From Schaalia odontolytica (GTDB lineage Bacteria; Actinomycetota; Actinomycetes; Actinomycetales; Actinomycetaceae), in contig NZ_CP046315.1 of NCBI RefSeq assembly GCF_009730335.1, positions 1,674,001 to 1,738,000 on the forward strand: a stretch of DNA of 64,000 nucleotides, written 5' to 3'. The translations under genes were made by a program, and so were the position numbers. Of the stretch, positions 47,085-56,554 are shown in pieces. A model generated the notes under the pieces. The model was not told where the DNA came from. It saw only the letters and a list, made by a program, of their open reading frames with translations, and ran no database searches. Position 1 is the first letter of the stretch, and every line of letters starts with the position of its first letter.

Positions 47085-49019
47085 TTACTCGAGCTCGAAG
47101 GCGCCCGTGTAGAGCTGGTAGTACACGCCCTTCTGGGCGATCAGATCGTCGTGGCTACCGCGCTCGATGATGCGGCCGTGGTCCAGGACCATAATCGCGT
47201 CCGAATTGCGCACCGTCGAGAGGCGGTGGGCAATCACGAAGACCGTACGCCCCTCCATGAGGTTGTCCATGCCCTGCTGCACGAGGGCCTCGGTACGCGT
47301 GTCGATCGAGGAGGTGGCCTCGTCGAGGATCATCGCCGGCGGGTCAGCCACGGCGGCGCGCGCGATCGACAGGAGCTGAGCCTGGCCCTGCGAGAGGTTC
47401 GAGCCGTTGCCGGTCAGCATCGTGTCGTAGCCCTCGGGCAGTCGCCGGATGAAGGAGTCCGCGTTGGCCAGCTTCGCAGCGGCGATGCACTCCTCGTCCG
47501 TGGCGTCCAGGCGGCCGTAGCGAATGTTCTCCATGACCGTGCCCGTGAACAGCTTAACGTCCTGCAGAACAACGCCGAGGGAGCGGCGCAGGTCCGGCTT
47601 GTGGATCTTATTGATGTTGATGCCGTCGTAGCGAATCTTGCCGTCGGCGATGTCGTAGAAGCGGTTGATCAGGTTCGTGATCGTCGTCTTACCGGCGCCC
47701 GTGGCGCCCACGAAGGCGATCTTCTGGCCGGGCTTGGCCCACAGGGAGATGTCGTGCAGGATCTGCTTCTCGCCGTCGTAGGAGAAGTCGACGTCCTCCA
47801 TGACGAGCTCGCCGCGCAGGCGCGTGTAGGTGACGGTGCCGTCGGCCTTGTGGGGGTGGCGCCACGCCCAGATTCCCGTGCGCTCCTCGGTCGGCTCAAG
47901 AGTGCCGTCGGGCAGCTCGTGCGCACGCACGAGGGTCACGTAGCCCTCGTCCTCCTCGGGCTCCTGGTCGATGAGGGCGAACACGCGGCCCGCGCCCGCC
48001 ATACCCATGGCGATCATCGGGACCTGCATCGACATCTGACCGATCGTCTGCGAGAAGTTGCGGACCATACCCAGGAAGGACACGACCACGCCAACCGTGA
48101 TGACATCGACGCCAAAGAGGTGGATGTTCGGCGTCTGCTCCAGGATCATGACGCCGCCAACGATCGCAATGACCACGTACATGATGTTGCCGATGTTGCC
48201 CAGGGCAGGCATCAGCACATTGCCATAGATATTCGCCTTCTGCGAGGAGTCGAAGAGCTTCTGGTTGTACTCGACGAACTCGTCCTTGGCGTCCTGCTCG
48301 TGGTTGAAGACCTGGACGACCTTCTGACCGTCCATCATTTCTTCGATGAAGCCTTCTTCGTCGGCGAGAGCGGCCTGCTGAGCCTTCATGAAGCGACCCG
48401 ACAGCCCGCCGAGCTTTCCGGTCAGGAAGGCCATCAGAGCACCCACGATGAGGACAACGAGGAAGAGCCACACGGAGTAGTACAGCATCGTTCCGATTAG
48501 GACGATGATCGTCAGGCCCGACTGGATGAGCGTCGGGATAGACTGGCCGATCAGCTGGCGGATCGCGTCCGTGTCGTTGGTGAAGGTCGACATGATCGCG
48601 CCGTGCGGGTGCGTGTCGAAGAATCGCAGGGGCAGGCGCTCCATGGAGTCAAACATGTCGTCTCGCATGTGCTTGAGCGTCCCCTGCGTCACGATCGCCA
48701 TGGCGCGGGTGTAGATGAAGCTGGCGATGACGCCAGCGCCAAAAATGATGCCCATCGTGACGACGAGGCGCACCAAGGTGGCGCGCACCGCGTCAAAGCC
48801 ACTCTCCAGGCCCGGGGTCACGACGTTGTCGACGATCTGCTGCATGAAGATCGAGCCGACGGCCGAGGCCACGGCTGCCGTAATGATGCACACGACCGTC
48901 AGGCTGATGCGCACCGGGTAGTGGCGGAACACGTAGGCCATGAGGCGGCCGAAGGGACGCTCGATGCCCTCGAGCTTCTCGCCGTCGCTGTCAACGGGAC
49001 GACCATGCATGCGTGCCAT
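47085..49019 (-). CDS. ABC exporter half-transporter with canonical ATPase site
   Basis: This 644-residue protein has six membrane helices (about residues 25-330) and a C-terminal nucleotide-binding domain. The P-loop GATGAGKTTI, signature NLSQGQAQL, Walker B AMILDEATSSIDTRTE with catalytic Glu, and H-loop VIAHRLSTV are all present. It starts 1 base after the stop of the partner gene. The two form a heterodimeric exporter of the multidrug/LmrCD or TM287/288 type; substrate unknown. About 45 residues between the two domains (WAWRHPHKADGTVTYTRLRG) form an insertion. Confidence 0.9.
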   Translation of the reverse strand: MARMHGRPVDSDGEKLEGIERPFGRLMAYVFRHYPVRISLTVVCIITAAVASAVGSIFMQQIVDNVVTPGLESGFDAVRATLVRLVVTMGIIFGAGVIASFIYTRAMAIVTQGTLKHMRDDMFDSMERLPLRFFDTHPHGAIMSTFTNDTDAIRQLIGQSIPTLIQSGLTIIVLIGTMLYYSVWLFLVVLIVGALMAFLTGKLGGLSGRFMKAQQAALADEEGFIEEMMDGQKVVQVFNHEQDAKDEFVEYNQKLFDSSQKANIYGNVLMPALGNIGNIMYVVIAIVGGVMILEQTPNIHLFGVDVITVGVVVSFLGMVRNFSQTIGQMSMQVPMIAMGMAGAGRVFALIDQEPEEDEGYVTLVRAHELPDGTLEPTEERTGIWAWRHPHKADGTVTYTRLRGELVMEDVDFSYDGEKQILHDISLWAKPGQKIAFVGATGAGKTTITNLINRFYDIADGKIRYDGININKIHKPDLRRSLGVVLQDVKLFTGTVMENIRYGRLDATDEECIAAAKLANADSFIRRLPEGYDTMLTGNGSNLSQGQAQLLSIARAAVADPPAMILDEATSSIDTRTEALVQQGMDNLMEGRTVFVIAHRLSTVRNSDAIMVLDHGRIIERGSHDDLIAQKGVYYQLYTGAFELE

Positions 49020-49020
49020 G

Positions 49021-50769
49021 TCAGGCCACCTCGCTTTCGCTCGCTGCATTCTGGGAGTCGTAGATCTCGCGGTACTCCCCGCCCGCTGCCATCAGCTCCT
49101 CATGGGTGCCGCGTTCCTTGATGCGACCGTCGTCGAGGACGATGATCTGGTCGGCATGGCTGACCGACGAGAGACGCTGGGCGATGATGATGGTCGTCGT
49201 GCCGGGGATTTCGCTCTCGAAGGCGTGACGAATCAGCGAATCGGTCTTCGTGTCCACGGCGGAAGTCGAGTCGTCCAGGATGAGGATCATCGGGTTCTTC
49301 AGCAGCGCTCGGGCGATGCACAGGCGCTGCTTCTGGCCGCCCGACACGTTGGTGCCGCCGCGGGAGATGACGTAGTCGTAGCCGCCGGGCAGCTGCTGGA
49401 TGAACTCGTCGGCCTGCGCGAGCTTGCACGCATGCTCAATCTGCTCATCGGTCGCGTCCGGGTTACCCCAGCGCATGTTGTCCTTGATCGTGCCGGAGAA
49501 GAGAACGTTCTTCTGCAGGACGACGGAGACCGCGTCGCGCACCGCGCTCAGGTCGTAGTCGCGCACGTCGCGCCCGCCGACCTTCACAGACCCCTCGGAG
49601 ACGTCGTAGAGGCGGCAGATCAGCTGGATGAGCGAGGTCTTCGACGAACCGGTACCACCCACGATGCCGAGCGTTGAGCCGGACTCTATGCGTAGGTCAA
49701 TGTCGGACAGCGCGTTCTCTTCGGCGCTCTCGGAGTACTTGAAGGAAACGCCCTCGAAGACCACGGAGCCGTCCACAACCTCGGTGGCGCCATTGGCCGG
49801 TGAGCTGAGCGAGGGGTCGTGGTTGAGGACCTCGGCGATACGGTTGGCGGACTCGGCGGCCATCGTCGTCATGACGAAGATGAAGGCGAGCATGAGCATC
49901 TGCGACAGGATCTGGATGCCGTAGGTGATGAGAGCGGTCAGGCCTCCCTTCGTCAGCTCGGTACCACCAGAGTTCACGATGATCGAGGCGCCGACGTAGT
50001 CGACGGCAATGATAGCGGCGAAGATGAAGAACATCATGACGGGGCTGTTGAGCGCGATGAGCTTTTCGGCGTTCGTAAAGTCCTTGCGCACGTCCTGCGA
50101 GGCGGCGCGGAACTTCGTGGTCTCGTGCTCTTCGGTGACGAAGGACTTGACCACGCGGATCGCGGCGACGTTCTCCTGCACCGAGTTGTTCAGTGCATCG
50201 TACTTCTTGAAGATGCGGCGGAAGATTGGGAAGGCGATGAGCACGATAGCCGCGAGGATGATGGCGAGAACCGGCACCATCCCGAGGAAGATAAGGGCCA
50301 TCTGGACGTTGATGCGCCACGCCATCACGATGGAGAAGACGATCATGAGGGGCACTCGCACCGCGATACGAATGAGCATGCCAAAGGCGTTTTGCACGTT
50401 GGTGACGTCCGTCGTCATGCGGGTGACCAGCGAGGACGTGGAAAAACGGTCGATGTCCGCGAACGAGAAGTCCTGCACCTTGAAGAAGAGGTCCTGACGG
50501 AGGTTCTTCGCCAGGCCCACCGAGGCGGTGGCGGCGTAACGCGCGGACAGGATACCGCAGGCGAGCGACGCAAAAGCCAGTCCGGTGAGGATGAGGCCCA
50601 GGCGCATGACGGGGCTCAGGGACACTCCGTCGAGCGCATCCACCAGCGAGACCATGGTCAGCGGGATCAGGCACTCGAGGATGACCTCCCCGATGATGAA
50701 TAGCGGGGTCAGGATCGCGGGTTTCTTAAACTCGCGCAGCCTCCCCACCAGCGTCCGAATGGTTATCAT
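49021..50769 (-). CDS. ABC exporter half-transporter with degenerate ATPase site
   Basis: This 582-residue protein has six membrane helices and a nucleotide-binding domain. The P-loop is unusual (GGTGSSKTSL). The Walker B ends ILDDSTSAVDT, with Asp in place of the catalytic Glu, and the H-loop is IIAQRLSSV, with Gln for His. These are the changes expected in the non-catalytic half of heterodimeric ABC exporters. The signature NVSGGQKQR is intact and serves the partner's site. The ATG at 50769 follows AGAGGAGAAG. Confidence 0.92.
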   Translation of the reverse strand: MITIRTLVGRLREFKKPAILTPLFIIGEVILECLIPLTMVSLVDALDGVSLSPVMRLGLILTGLAFASLACGILSARYAATASVGLAKNLRQDLFFKVQDFSFADIDRFSTSSLVTRMTTDVTNVQNAFGMLIRIAVRVPLMIVFSIVMAWRINVQMALIFLGMVPVLAIILAAIVLIAFPIFRRIFKKYDALNNSVQENVAAIRVVKSFVTEEHETTKFRAASQDVRKDFTNAEKLIALNSPVMMFFIFAAIIAVDYVGASIIVNSGGTELTKGGLTALITYGIQILSQMLMLAFIFVMTTMAAESANRIAEVLNHDPSLSSPANGATEVVDGSVVFEGVSFKYSESAEENALSDIDLRIESGSTLGIVGGTGSSKTSLIQLICRLYDVSEGSVKVGGRDVRDYDLSAVRDAVSVVLQKNVLFSGTIKDNMRWGNPDATDEQIEHACKLAQADEFIQQLPGGYDYVISRGGTNVSGGQKQRLCIARALLKNPMILILDDSTSAVDTKTDSLIRHAFESEIPGTTTIIIAQRLSSVSHADQIIVLDDGRIKERGTHEELMAAGGEYREIYDSQNAASESEVA

Positions 50770-50823
50770 TCTTCTCCTCTTCGTTCCCTACGGATATCCG
50801 ATAGACGAGGCCGGGACGCGCAT

Positions 50824-51801
50824 TCAGCGCCCGCGCAGCCTGCAGATGGTGATAAGTGCTTTTTCGATGGCGCGTTGCGGGTCCCGCGACGCGCCCTTTG
50901 TTTCGGCATCAGCCGTGGCGATGGCTCCGAAGGCGCCTGCCAGCGAGGCATCGGACCAGCCACGCAGCTCCCGTCGGGCGCGGTCCACCTGCCAGGGGGC
51001 CATCTTGAGGGCGGATGCGGATCCGCCGATCGAGACCTTTGCCATGGCCCGGAACTTCATGGCCAGGGCGGTGACAAGAAGCTGGGGCGCGATACCGGTG
51101 GCGAACGCGTGACGCGCGAGCGTCAGGGCCTTCGCCGAGTTGCCAGCGACGGCCGCGTCCGCAACGTCGTAGCCCGTGGCTTCGACGCGGCCGGCCTGGT
51201 AGCGCCGCACGTCCTCGAGTGTGATGCGGCCACTGACATCGGAGAGCAGCTGTGCCAGGGCACCGGCCATCGCGCGCGGGTCGTTGCCAAGTGCGTCCAC
51301 GAGGGCCTGCTGGGCCTCGGTGTCCATCTGCCGGCGTGCGGCGCGCACATCGGCAGCGATGAGCGCCAGCTTGTCGCGGTCGTTCTTGAGCGGTTCGGCG
51401 GGGATCACCGGCCATGTGGCTTTGGTGATCGTGTCGATGACCTTCTTGCCGCGGGCGTTGCCCCCGGGGTGCGCCAGGAACATCCACACGTCGGGCGCGG
51501 GCGCGCCGGCGTAAGCGATCAGATCGTTGGCGAGGGCGTCGCTCATCGTTTCCAGGTCCCGGATGATGACCATGCGGGATTCGCCGAAGAGTGAGGGCGA
51601 GGCTATGACGTCGAGCTGTCCGGCCTGATAGGTGGCCGCGTTAATGTCGGTGCGCTCGAGGTTGGGGTCGGCCTCGTGGGCGAGGGCGCGCAGCTGGTCG
51701 AGGGCACGGTCGACGAGAAGGCCCTCGGGGCCTTTGATCAACACGATGGGTGCCAGCGTGATCTGGGCTGGCGGCGCCGGGCGCGAACCGCGTGCTGCCA
51801 C
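50824..51801 (-). CDS. holA: DNA polymerase III delta subunit
   Basis: This 325-residue clamp-loader subunit opens the beta clamp. It has an AAA+-like fold without a working P-loop (IVLIKGPEGLLVDRALDQL). The helical C-terminal domain includes QAGRVEATGYDVADAAVAGN and TRAPQLLVTALAMKF-like IAPQLLVTALAMKFRAMAK. It follows comEC in the usual order comEA-comEC-holA-(rpsT). Confidence 0.9.
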   Translation of the reverse strand: MAARGSRPAPPAQITLAPIVLIKGPEGLLVDRALDQLRALAHEADPNLERTDINAATYQAGQLDVIASPSLFGESRMVIIRDLETMSDALANDLIAYAGAPAPDVWMFLAHPGGNARGKKVIDTITKATWPVIPAEPLKNDRDKLALIAADVRAARRQMDTEAQQALVDALGNDPRAMAGALAQLLSDVSGRITLEDVRRYQAGRVEATGYDVADAAVAGNSAKALTLARHAFATGIAPQLLVTALAMKFRAMAKVSIGGSASALKMAPWQVDRARRELRGWSDASLAGAFGAIATADAETKGASRDPQRAIEKALITICRLRGR

Positions 51802-51948
51802 GTCTTCCTGCCTTTCCGCTGAAACGGTAACTGTCTAAGTCTGCCACCGAGGGAGCTCATTTGCGTTCGTCTTTGCCGTGGGCGGACACTACTCGTGGCA
51901 GGTGTCACGAGAGCTTGACGACGCGCCCTCAGTAGGTAGCTGTCCCAC

Positions 51949-53499
51949 TCATGTCCCCTGCTCATCGACGATCGGGGCTCCCCACCGCTTCCACGCGCGC
52001 CACGCAACCCATCCACCTCCGCAGCAGGCATACACGCCCAAGATTGTCGAGGACCCTCCTGGCACGCGCACCCCGTTTCCGGGTAGGGAGGCGCACACGC
52101 GCGCTGCTCCCGCGATCCATGCGGTCGCCCACGAAGCAACGACTGCACACGCCGAGGCGGCGCGAATACTCAGCGGGGAGATGAGCGCGCCCAAGAGCCC
52201 GGCGACGGTCGCGACCGGCACGGCAGGCTCGGCCAAGACGTTGGCGGCGATTCCCCACACGGGCACGTTCCCGGACAGTGACACGATGATCGGCGCGGTC
52301 GCAAGCTCCGCGAAGGCAGGCACGCACACCATCTCTACGAGGCGGCGAAGCGTCTTCCCCGCGCGTGTGTCCCCACGTATTCGCCGGCGACAGCGCCGCA
52401 CCAGCGCCGCGGAGGGACCGACGACCGCGAGCGCGGCGAGCGCCGACAGGGCGAATCCGTAGGAGCGGGCTGCCCAGGGGTCGATGAGTAGGGTGGCGAT
52501 GACGACGGCGCAGAGGGCGGCGATGGATTGTCCTTCGCGTCCGAGGATGAGTCCGAGGGAAGCGACGGCCGCAACGCACACGGAGCGCACGACGGAGGGG
52601 TCTGGGCCGACGAGTGTGAGGATTGTAGTCAGGACGAGGATGGTGGCCCCGAGGCGTAGGGCTTTTCGTGCGGGGACGACGAGGGTGACGGTGGCGAGGA
52701 CGATGACGATGTGGGATCCGGAGACGGCGGTGAGGTGGGTGAGGGAGGTTTTCTTCATTGCGTCGGATAGGTCTGCGGGCATGGCGCGGTCGTCTCCGAT
52801 CGCCATGCCGGGGACGAGGGAGCGTGCGTCCCTGGGCAGAGGCGCGCAGGCGTGGGCGAAGGCCCGGTGGGTGGAGCGCATCCAGGCGGATAGGCCGCTG
52901 GGCCGCTCGATGAGCTGGGCACGCCTGACTCTTATCGTGCCCACCGATGGCGCCTCGGCGGCAAAGGTCGCGTCGAGGCTTCCCCAGACCTCGTAGACGT
53001 CTCCACGCGCGGCGTCCTGCCACCCGGGCGCGCGCACGAGAGCGGTGGCGTTCGAGAGGATCCACTCCTCCCCCACGGAGACGGCCTCGATACGAGCGCG
53101 GGCACTGCGGGTCGCAGAGAATCCGGACGAGGCCGGGGCTGGGTCGCTCTGGAGAGTGACGCGCGCGTGTACGGGTCCGGAGTCACGTAGGGCGGGGTCG
53201 GCGTCGTATTGTCGGCCGGCGGCGGATCCGACCGCGAGCGCGCAGGCGACGCAGATGAGGAGGAGTGCGAGGCCGAGGCGAGCGGACCGGGACGGGGTGA
53301 GGGCGTGTCTGGGTGTCTTCCGGCCTCGTTGTGAGCGCGCGTAGGAGGTGGCGCATCCGAGCGCGACGAGGGCGCACGCTCCGATCCATGCCCATTGAGC
53401 TGGGTGGCCCGTCGCCCACCAGGTGGCGGCCCAGGTGGCGGTGGCTGCGGGCGCGAGTCGCAGGTCGATCATGCGGGGAGCGCATTGGGTGTCACTCAT
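51949..53499 (-). CDS. comEC: ComEC/Rec2-type DNA-uptake channel protein, without metallo-beta-lactamase domain
   Basis: This 516-residue polytopic protein has an N-terminal OB-like extracytoplasmic part (about 100-210). The competence domain shows SLVPGMAIGDDRAMPADLSD, TSLTHLTAVSGSHIVIV, GPDPSVVRSVCVAA and RSYGFALSALAALAVVGPSA. The C-terminal metallo-hydrolase domain of B. subtilis ComEC is absent; the protein ends soon after the last helices. ATG 53499 overlaps the comEA stop as ATGA. It would pass single-stranded DNA across the membrane. Confidence 0.9.
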   Translation of the reverse strand: MSDTQCAPRMIDLRLAPAATATWAATWWATGHPAQWAWIGACALVALGCATSYARSQRGRKTPRHALTPSRSARLGLALLLICVACALAVGSAAGRQYDADPALRDSGPVHARVTLQSDPAPASSGFSATRSARARIEAVSVGEEWILSNATALVRAPGWQDAARGDVYEVWGSLDATFAAEAPSVGTIRVRRAQLIERPSGLSAWMRSTHRAFAHACAPLPRDARSLVPGMAIGDDRAMPADLSDAMKKTSLTHLTAVSGSHIVIVLATVTLVVPARKALRLGATILVLTTILTLVGPDPSVVRSVCVAAVASLGLILGREGQSIAALCAVVIATLLIDPWAARSYGFALSALAALAVVGPSAALVRRCRRRIRGDTRAGKTLRRLVEMVCVPAFAELATAPIIVSLSGNVPVWGIAANVLAEPAVPVATVAGLLGALISPLSIRAASACAVVASWATAWIAGAARVCASLPGNGVRVPGGSSTILGVYACCGGGWVAWRAWKRWGAPIVDEQGT

Positions 53500-54227
53500 C
53501 CGCAGACACCCGGACGGATCTTCTCGATGAGGGATGGGCCGATTCCGGGGACGTCGTCGAGTTCTTCGACGGTGGACAGGCGTGGGTGGGTGGCCCGGTA
53601 GGAGATGATGCGCTGCGCGAGGGCTGGTCCGATGCCGGGCAGGGTCTGGAGCTCCGCCTCGGTGGCGGTGGCCAGTCGGACGCACGCCCCCGCTGCGGTG
53701 CCCGCCTCGGAGGATGCTGGTGGCGAATCCCCGACGACGGCGACTCGAATCTGTTCCCCATCGACGAGGATGCGGGCGAGGTTGATTGATTCCAGGTCGG
53801 CCTCAGGTGTTGCGCCTCCGGCTGCCGTGATGGCGTCGATGACTCGGGAAGAGGCTGGCAGGGTGAGCACTCCCGGGGAAGCGACAGCACCGGAGACGTA
53901 GACGACGACATCATCAGTGCGCTCCCCTACTGATGCGGGTGCGGATGGGGACGGGCCTGTCGCGACTGCCGCGGCCTCGCTCTCTTCTCGCTCGGAGGAG
54001 GATTGGGCGGGGGCTTGGGCGTGCTCGCGTGCCGCTGCGTGCCTCCACACCCCCACGGCCGCGATCAGGACGATGACGACGATCAGCGCGGCCACGCTCG
54101 CTCCTCCGGGTAGGAGGCGGGCGACGCTCGGCTCGGAGGGTTCGTCGTCCTCAGTGAGGGCGCTGTCGTACACGGCTTTCGTCAGCGCCGCCATGCGCCG
54201 ACGAGCCAACCATCGTGACACGTTCAT
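53496..54227 (-). CDS. comEA: ComEA family DNA-binding protein
   Basis: This 243-residue protein has one membrane helix near residue 50 (ASVAALIVVIVLIAAVGVW) and a low-complexity linker. An SLBB domain (VVVYVSGAVASPGVLTLPAS) and a C-terminal helix-hairpin-helix pair (LPGIGPALAQRIISYR; VPGIGPSLIEKI) follow. It would bind incoming double-stranded DNA outside the membrane and hand it to ComEC. It is coupled to comEC. A perfect DnaA-box sequence lies at 54280-54288 upstream. Confidence 0.92.
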   Translation of the reverse strand: MNVSRWLARRRMAALTKAVYDSALTEDDEPSEPSVARLLPGGASVAALIVVIVLIAAVGVWRHAAAREHAQAPAQSSSEREESEAAAVATGPSPSAPASVGERTDDVVVYVSGAVASPGVLTLPASSRVIDAITAAGGATPEADLESINLARILVDGEQIRVAVVGDSPPASSEAGTAAGACVRLATATEAELQTLPGIGPALAQRIISYRATHPRLSTVEELDDVPGIGPSLIEKIRPGVCG

Positions 54228-54349
54228 GCCCGCACGCTAACCCTGGCGAACGCCAGGAGCACACATGAAAACGAACCCCTGTGGATAACTGTAATGGGCG
54301 CGTGGGGGTTGTGGACGAATCCCACATCCGACCCACCCCGCATAACTCG

Positions 54350-54369
54350 CCTGGGACCGCGGTCCCAGG
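54350..54369. promoter_or_regulatory. 20-base perfect palindrome between comEA and the HerA-like gene
   Basis: CCTGGGACCG followed at once by its complement CGGTCCCAGG forms an uninterrupted 20-base palindrome, 65 bases before the plus-strand start at 54434. It is a likely operator for one or both divergent genes; the binding protein is unknown. Confidence 0.55.
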
Positions 54370-54433
54370 GGATACTGTTCCGGTGACGTCGAAGTACAGT
54401 GGCGCACCGCGCCCAGAGCCGAAAGGCCACACC

Positions 54434-56404
54434 ATGAGCGAGAACATCGAGGACCTCAAGGCGCAGCTCGCCGCGGCGGAAGCAGCCGCGAAGGCCGCCG
54501 AGGCAGAGGCAGCCCGCGCGAAGGCCGAAGCCCTGCGTCTTCAGCTTGAAGCAAAGGGCGGCTCTTCCGCAGAGGCACCTGCCGCCGCAGCCGAGGCCGA
54601 GCCCCAGCAGGCGGAAGCCGCCCGCGCGACGGCCGACGCGCTACGCACCCAGATGGAGGCCGTCGAGGCCCCCGCGGCCGAAGCGCCTGCTCCCGAGGCT
54701 GCCCCGGCTTCATCCCCCACCCCCAGCGGCGAGCTGTCGGCTTTCGCCACCCAGATCCAGGACGCCTACTCCTGGGACGTCCCCGCGGTCACGATCGGCA
54801 CGCTCATTGACAACGGTGCGCGCGTGCCCGGCGTGAGCGCCAAGATGCCGCTGCCCATGTTCAACCGCCACCTCCTGGTCGCCGGCGCGACGGGCACGGG
54901 CAAGACCCGTACCCTCCAGCTCCTCGCCGAGGGCCTGTCCGCGAACGGCTCCTCCGTCCTCCTGTGCGACGTTAAGGGCGACCTGACGGGCCTGGCCGAG
55001 GCCGGCGCCAGCTCCGAGAAGCTCCTGAGCCGCACCGCCGCCAACGGTCAGGAGTGGGCCTCGTCCTCGTTCCCGATCGAGCTGCTGAGCCTGGGCGGCG
55101 CCGATTCGCAGTTCCCGGGCGTGCCCGTGCGCGCTCAGGTCTCCGACTTCGGCCCGATCCTGCTCGCCCGCGCCCTCTCGCTCAACACCACGCAGGAGCA
55201 GGCCCTCCAGCTGATTTTCGCGTGGGCGGACAGCCACGGCCTCGAGCTCATCGACCTGCCCGACCTGCGCGCCGTCATCTCCTTCCTGACCTCCGATGAG
55301 GGCAAGGACGAGCTGGCCACGATCGGCGGCGTCTCCAAGGCCACCGCCGGCGTCATCCTGCGCGCCCTGACCGCGCTCGAGTCCCAGGGCGGCGGCCAGT
55401 TCTTCGGCGCCCCCGGCTTCGACACGGCCGACCTCATGCGCATGGATTCGACCGGCCGCGGCATCATCTCCCTGCTCGGCGTCGGCGACATCTCGACGCG
55501 CCCTGCACTGGTCAGCGCCGTCATCATGTTCCTGCTCGCCAACCTCTTCTCCACCCTGCCCGAGGTCGGCGACGTCGAGCGCCCCAAGCTCGTGTTCTTC
55601 TTCGACGAGGCGCACCTGCTGTTTGCGGACGCCACCAAGGAGTTCGAGCGTCAGGTTGTCCAGACCGTGCGCCTCATCCGTTCCAAGGGCGTGGGCGTCG
55701 TCTTCGTGACGCAGACCCCCAAGGACATCCCCTCCGACGTCCTGGCCCAGCTCGGTTCGCGCATCCAGCACAGCCTGCGCGCCTCCACCCCCGACGACTT
55801 CAAGAAGCTCAAGGCCACGGTCCAGACCTTCCCGAAGACCTCCCTGGAGCTCGACGAGGTCCTCACGACCCTGGGCACCGGCGAGGCCGTCGTGACCGTC
55901 CTGGATCCGAAGGGTAACCCCACCCCGGTCACCCCCGTCGGTATCTGGGCACCCGCCTCCGTGATGGGCCCCGCGTCCGCCGACACGGTCGCGCGCATCA
56001 ACCAGTCGAGCGTCATCATGGGCCGCTACCGCGACGCCGTGAACCCGGACTCGGCCGAGGAGAAGCTCGAGCGCCGCGCAGCCGAGGCTCAGGCAGCCCG
56101 CGAGGAAGCCCTCGCGCAGGAGGAGGCCGCCAGGGAGGCCGAACGCCTGCAAAAGGAGGCCGCCAAGGAGGCCGAGCGCGCCGCCAAGGAGGCCGAGAAG
56201 GCCGCCGCCAAGGAAGAGGCTGCCCGCCAGAAGGAAATGGAGAAGCTGCGCCGCCAGGTCGAGAAGCAGCAGGAGAAGGAGGAGGCCGCCCGCCAGCGCG
56301 CCGCCGAACGCCGCACCCGCCAGGTCGAAAACGTCCTCGGGTCGGTCCTGCGTACAGCCGGCCGCGAGATCACGCGTTCCATCTTCGGCACGCGCAAGCG
56401 CTGA
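54434..56404 (+). CDS. HerA-like ATPase (DUF853 family)
   Basis: This 656-residue protein has a FtsK/HerA-type ATPase core. The P-loop LVAGATGTGKTRTLQ is near residue 155, and Walker B LVFFFDEAHLLFADA follows. VVFVTQTPKDIPSDVLAQLG is typical of DUF853. An N-terminal Ala/Glu-rich coiled coil (about 1-90) and a long charged C-terminal coiled coil (about 540-640, repeated KEAERAAKEAEKAA) flank the core. HerA proteins are hexameric DNA translocases; no NurA nuclease gene is adjacent. The role is uncertain. Confidence 0.9.
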   Translation: MSENIEDLKAQLAAAEAAAKAAEAEAARAKAEALRLQLEAKGGSSAEAPAAAAEAEPQQAEAARATADALRTQMEAVEAPAAEAPAPEAAPASSPTPSGELSAFATQIQDAYSWDVPAVTIGTLIDNGARVPGVSAKMPLPMFNRHLLVAGATGTGKTRTLQLLAEGLSANGSSVLLCDVKGDLTGLAEAGASSEKLLSRTAANGQEWASSSFPIELLSLGGADSQFPGVPVRAQVSDFGPILLARALSLNTTQEQALQLIFAWADSHGLELIDLPDLRAVISFLTSDEGKDELATIGGVSKATAGVILRALTALESQGGGQFFGAPGFDTADLMRMDSTGRGIISLLGVGDISTRPALVSAVIMFLLANLFSTLPEVGDVERPKLVFFFDEAHLLFADATKEFERQVVQTVRLIRSKGVGVVFVTQTPKDIPSDVLAQLGSRIQHSLRASTPDDFKKLKATVQTFPKTSLELDEVLTTLGTGEAVVTVLDPKGNPTPVTPVGIWAPASVMGPASADTVARINQSSVIMGRYRDAVNPDSAEEKLERRAAEAQAAREEALAQEEAAREAERLQKEAAKEAERAAKEAEKAAAKEEAARQKEMEKLRRQVEKQQEKEEAARQRAAERRTRQVENVLGSVLRTAGREITRSIFGTRKR

Positions 56405-56421
56405 CTTCGCCACTACGTAGC

Positions 56422-56472
56422 ACGAGGCCGGGGCTAGGGACTCACATTGAGGATCCCGAGCCCCGGCCTCGT
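56422..56472. terminator. Recurrent intergenic hairpin, copy 3
   Basis: Perfect 13-base arms ACGAGGCCGGGGC (56422-56434) and its complement (56460-56472), with a 25-base loop. It lies 18 bases after the HerA-like gene. No T-run follows. Confidence 0.72.
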
Positions 56473-56554
56473 CTCACACTTCGGCCACTGTGCCAAGAAA
56501 TTGCAAAACGGGGTAGGCTGCATCTCAATCAACCAACTTTCACGGGAGACCCTG

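Noticed and set aside
54710-56413. 567-codon open frame on the minus strand
   Set aside because: Shadow of the HerA-like ATPase. Its Leu/Gly repeats mirror the coiled-coil codons of the plus strand.
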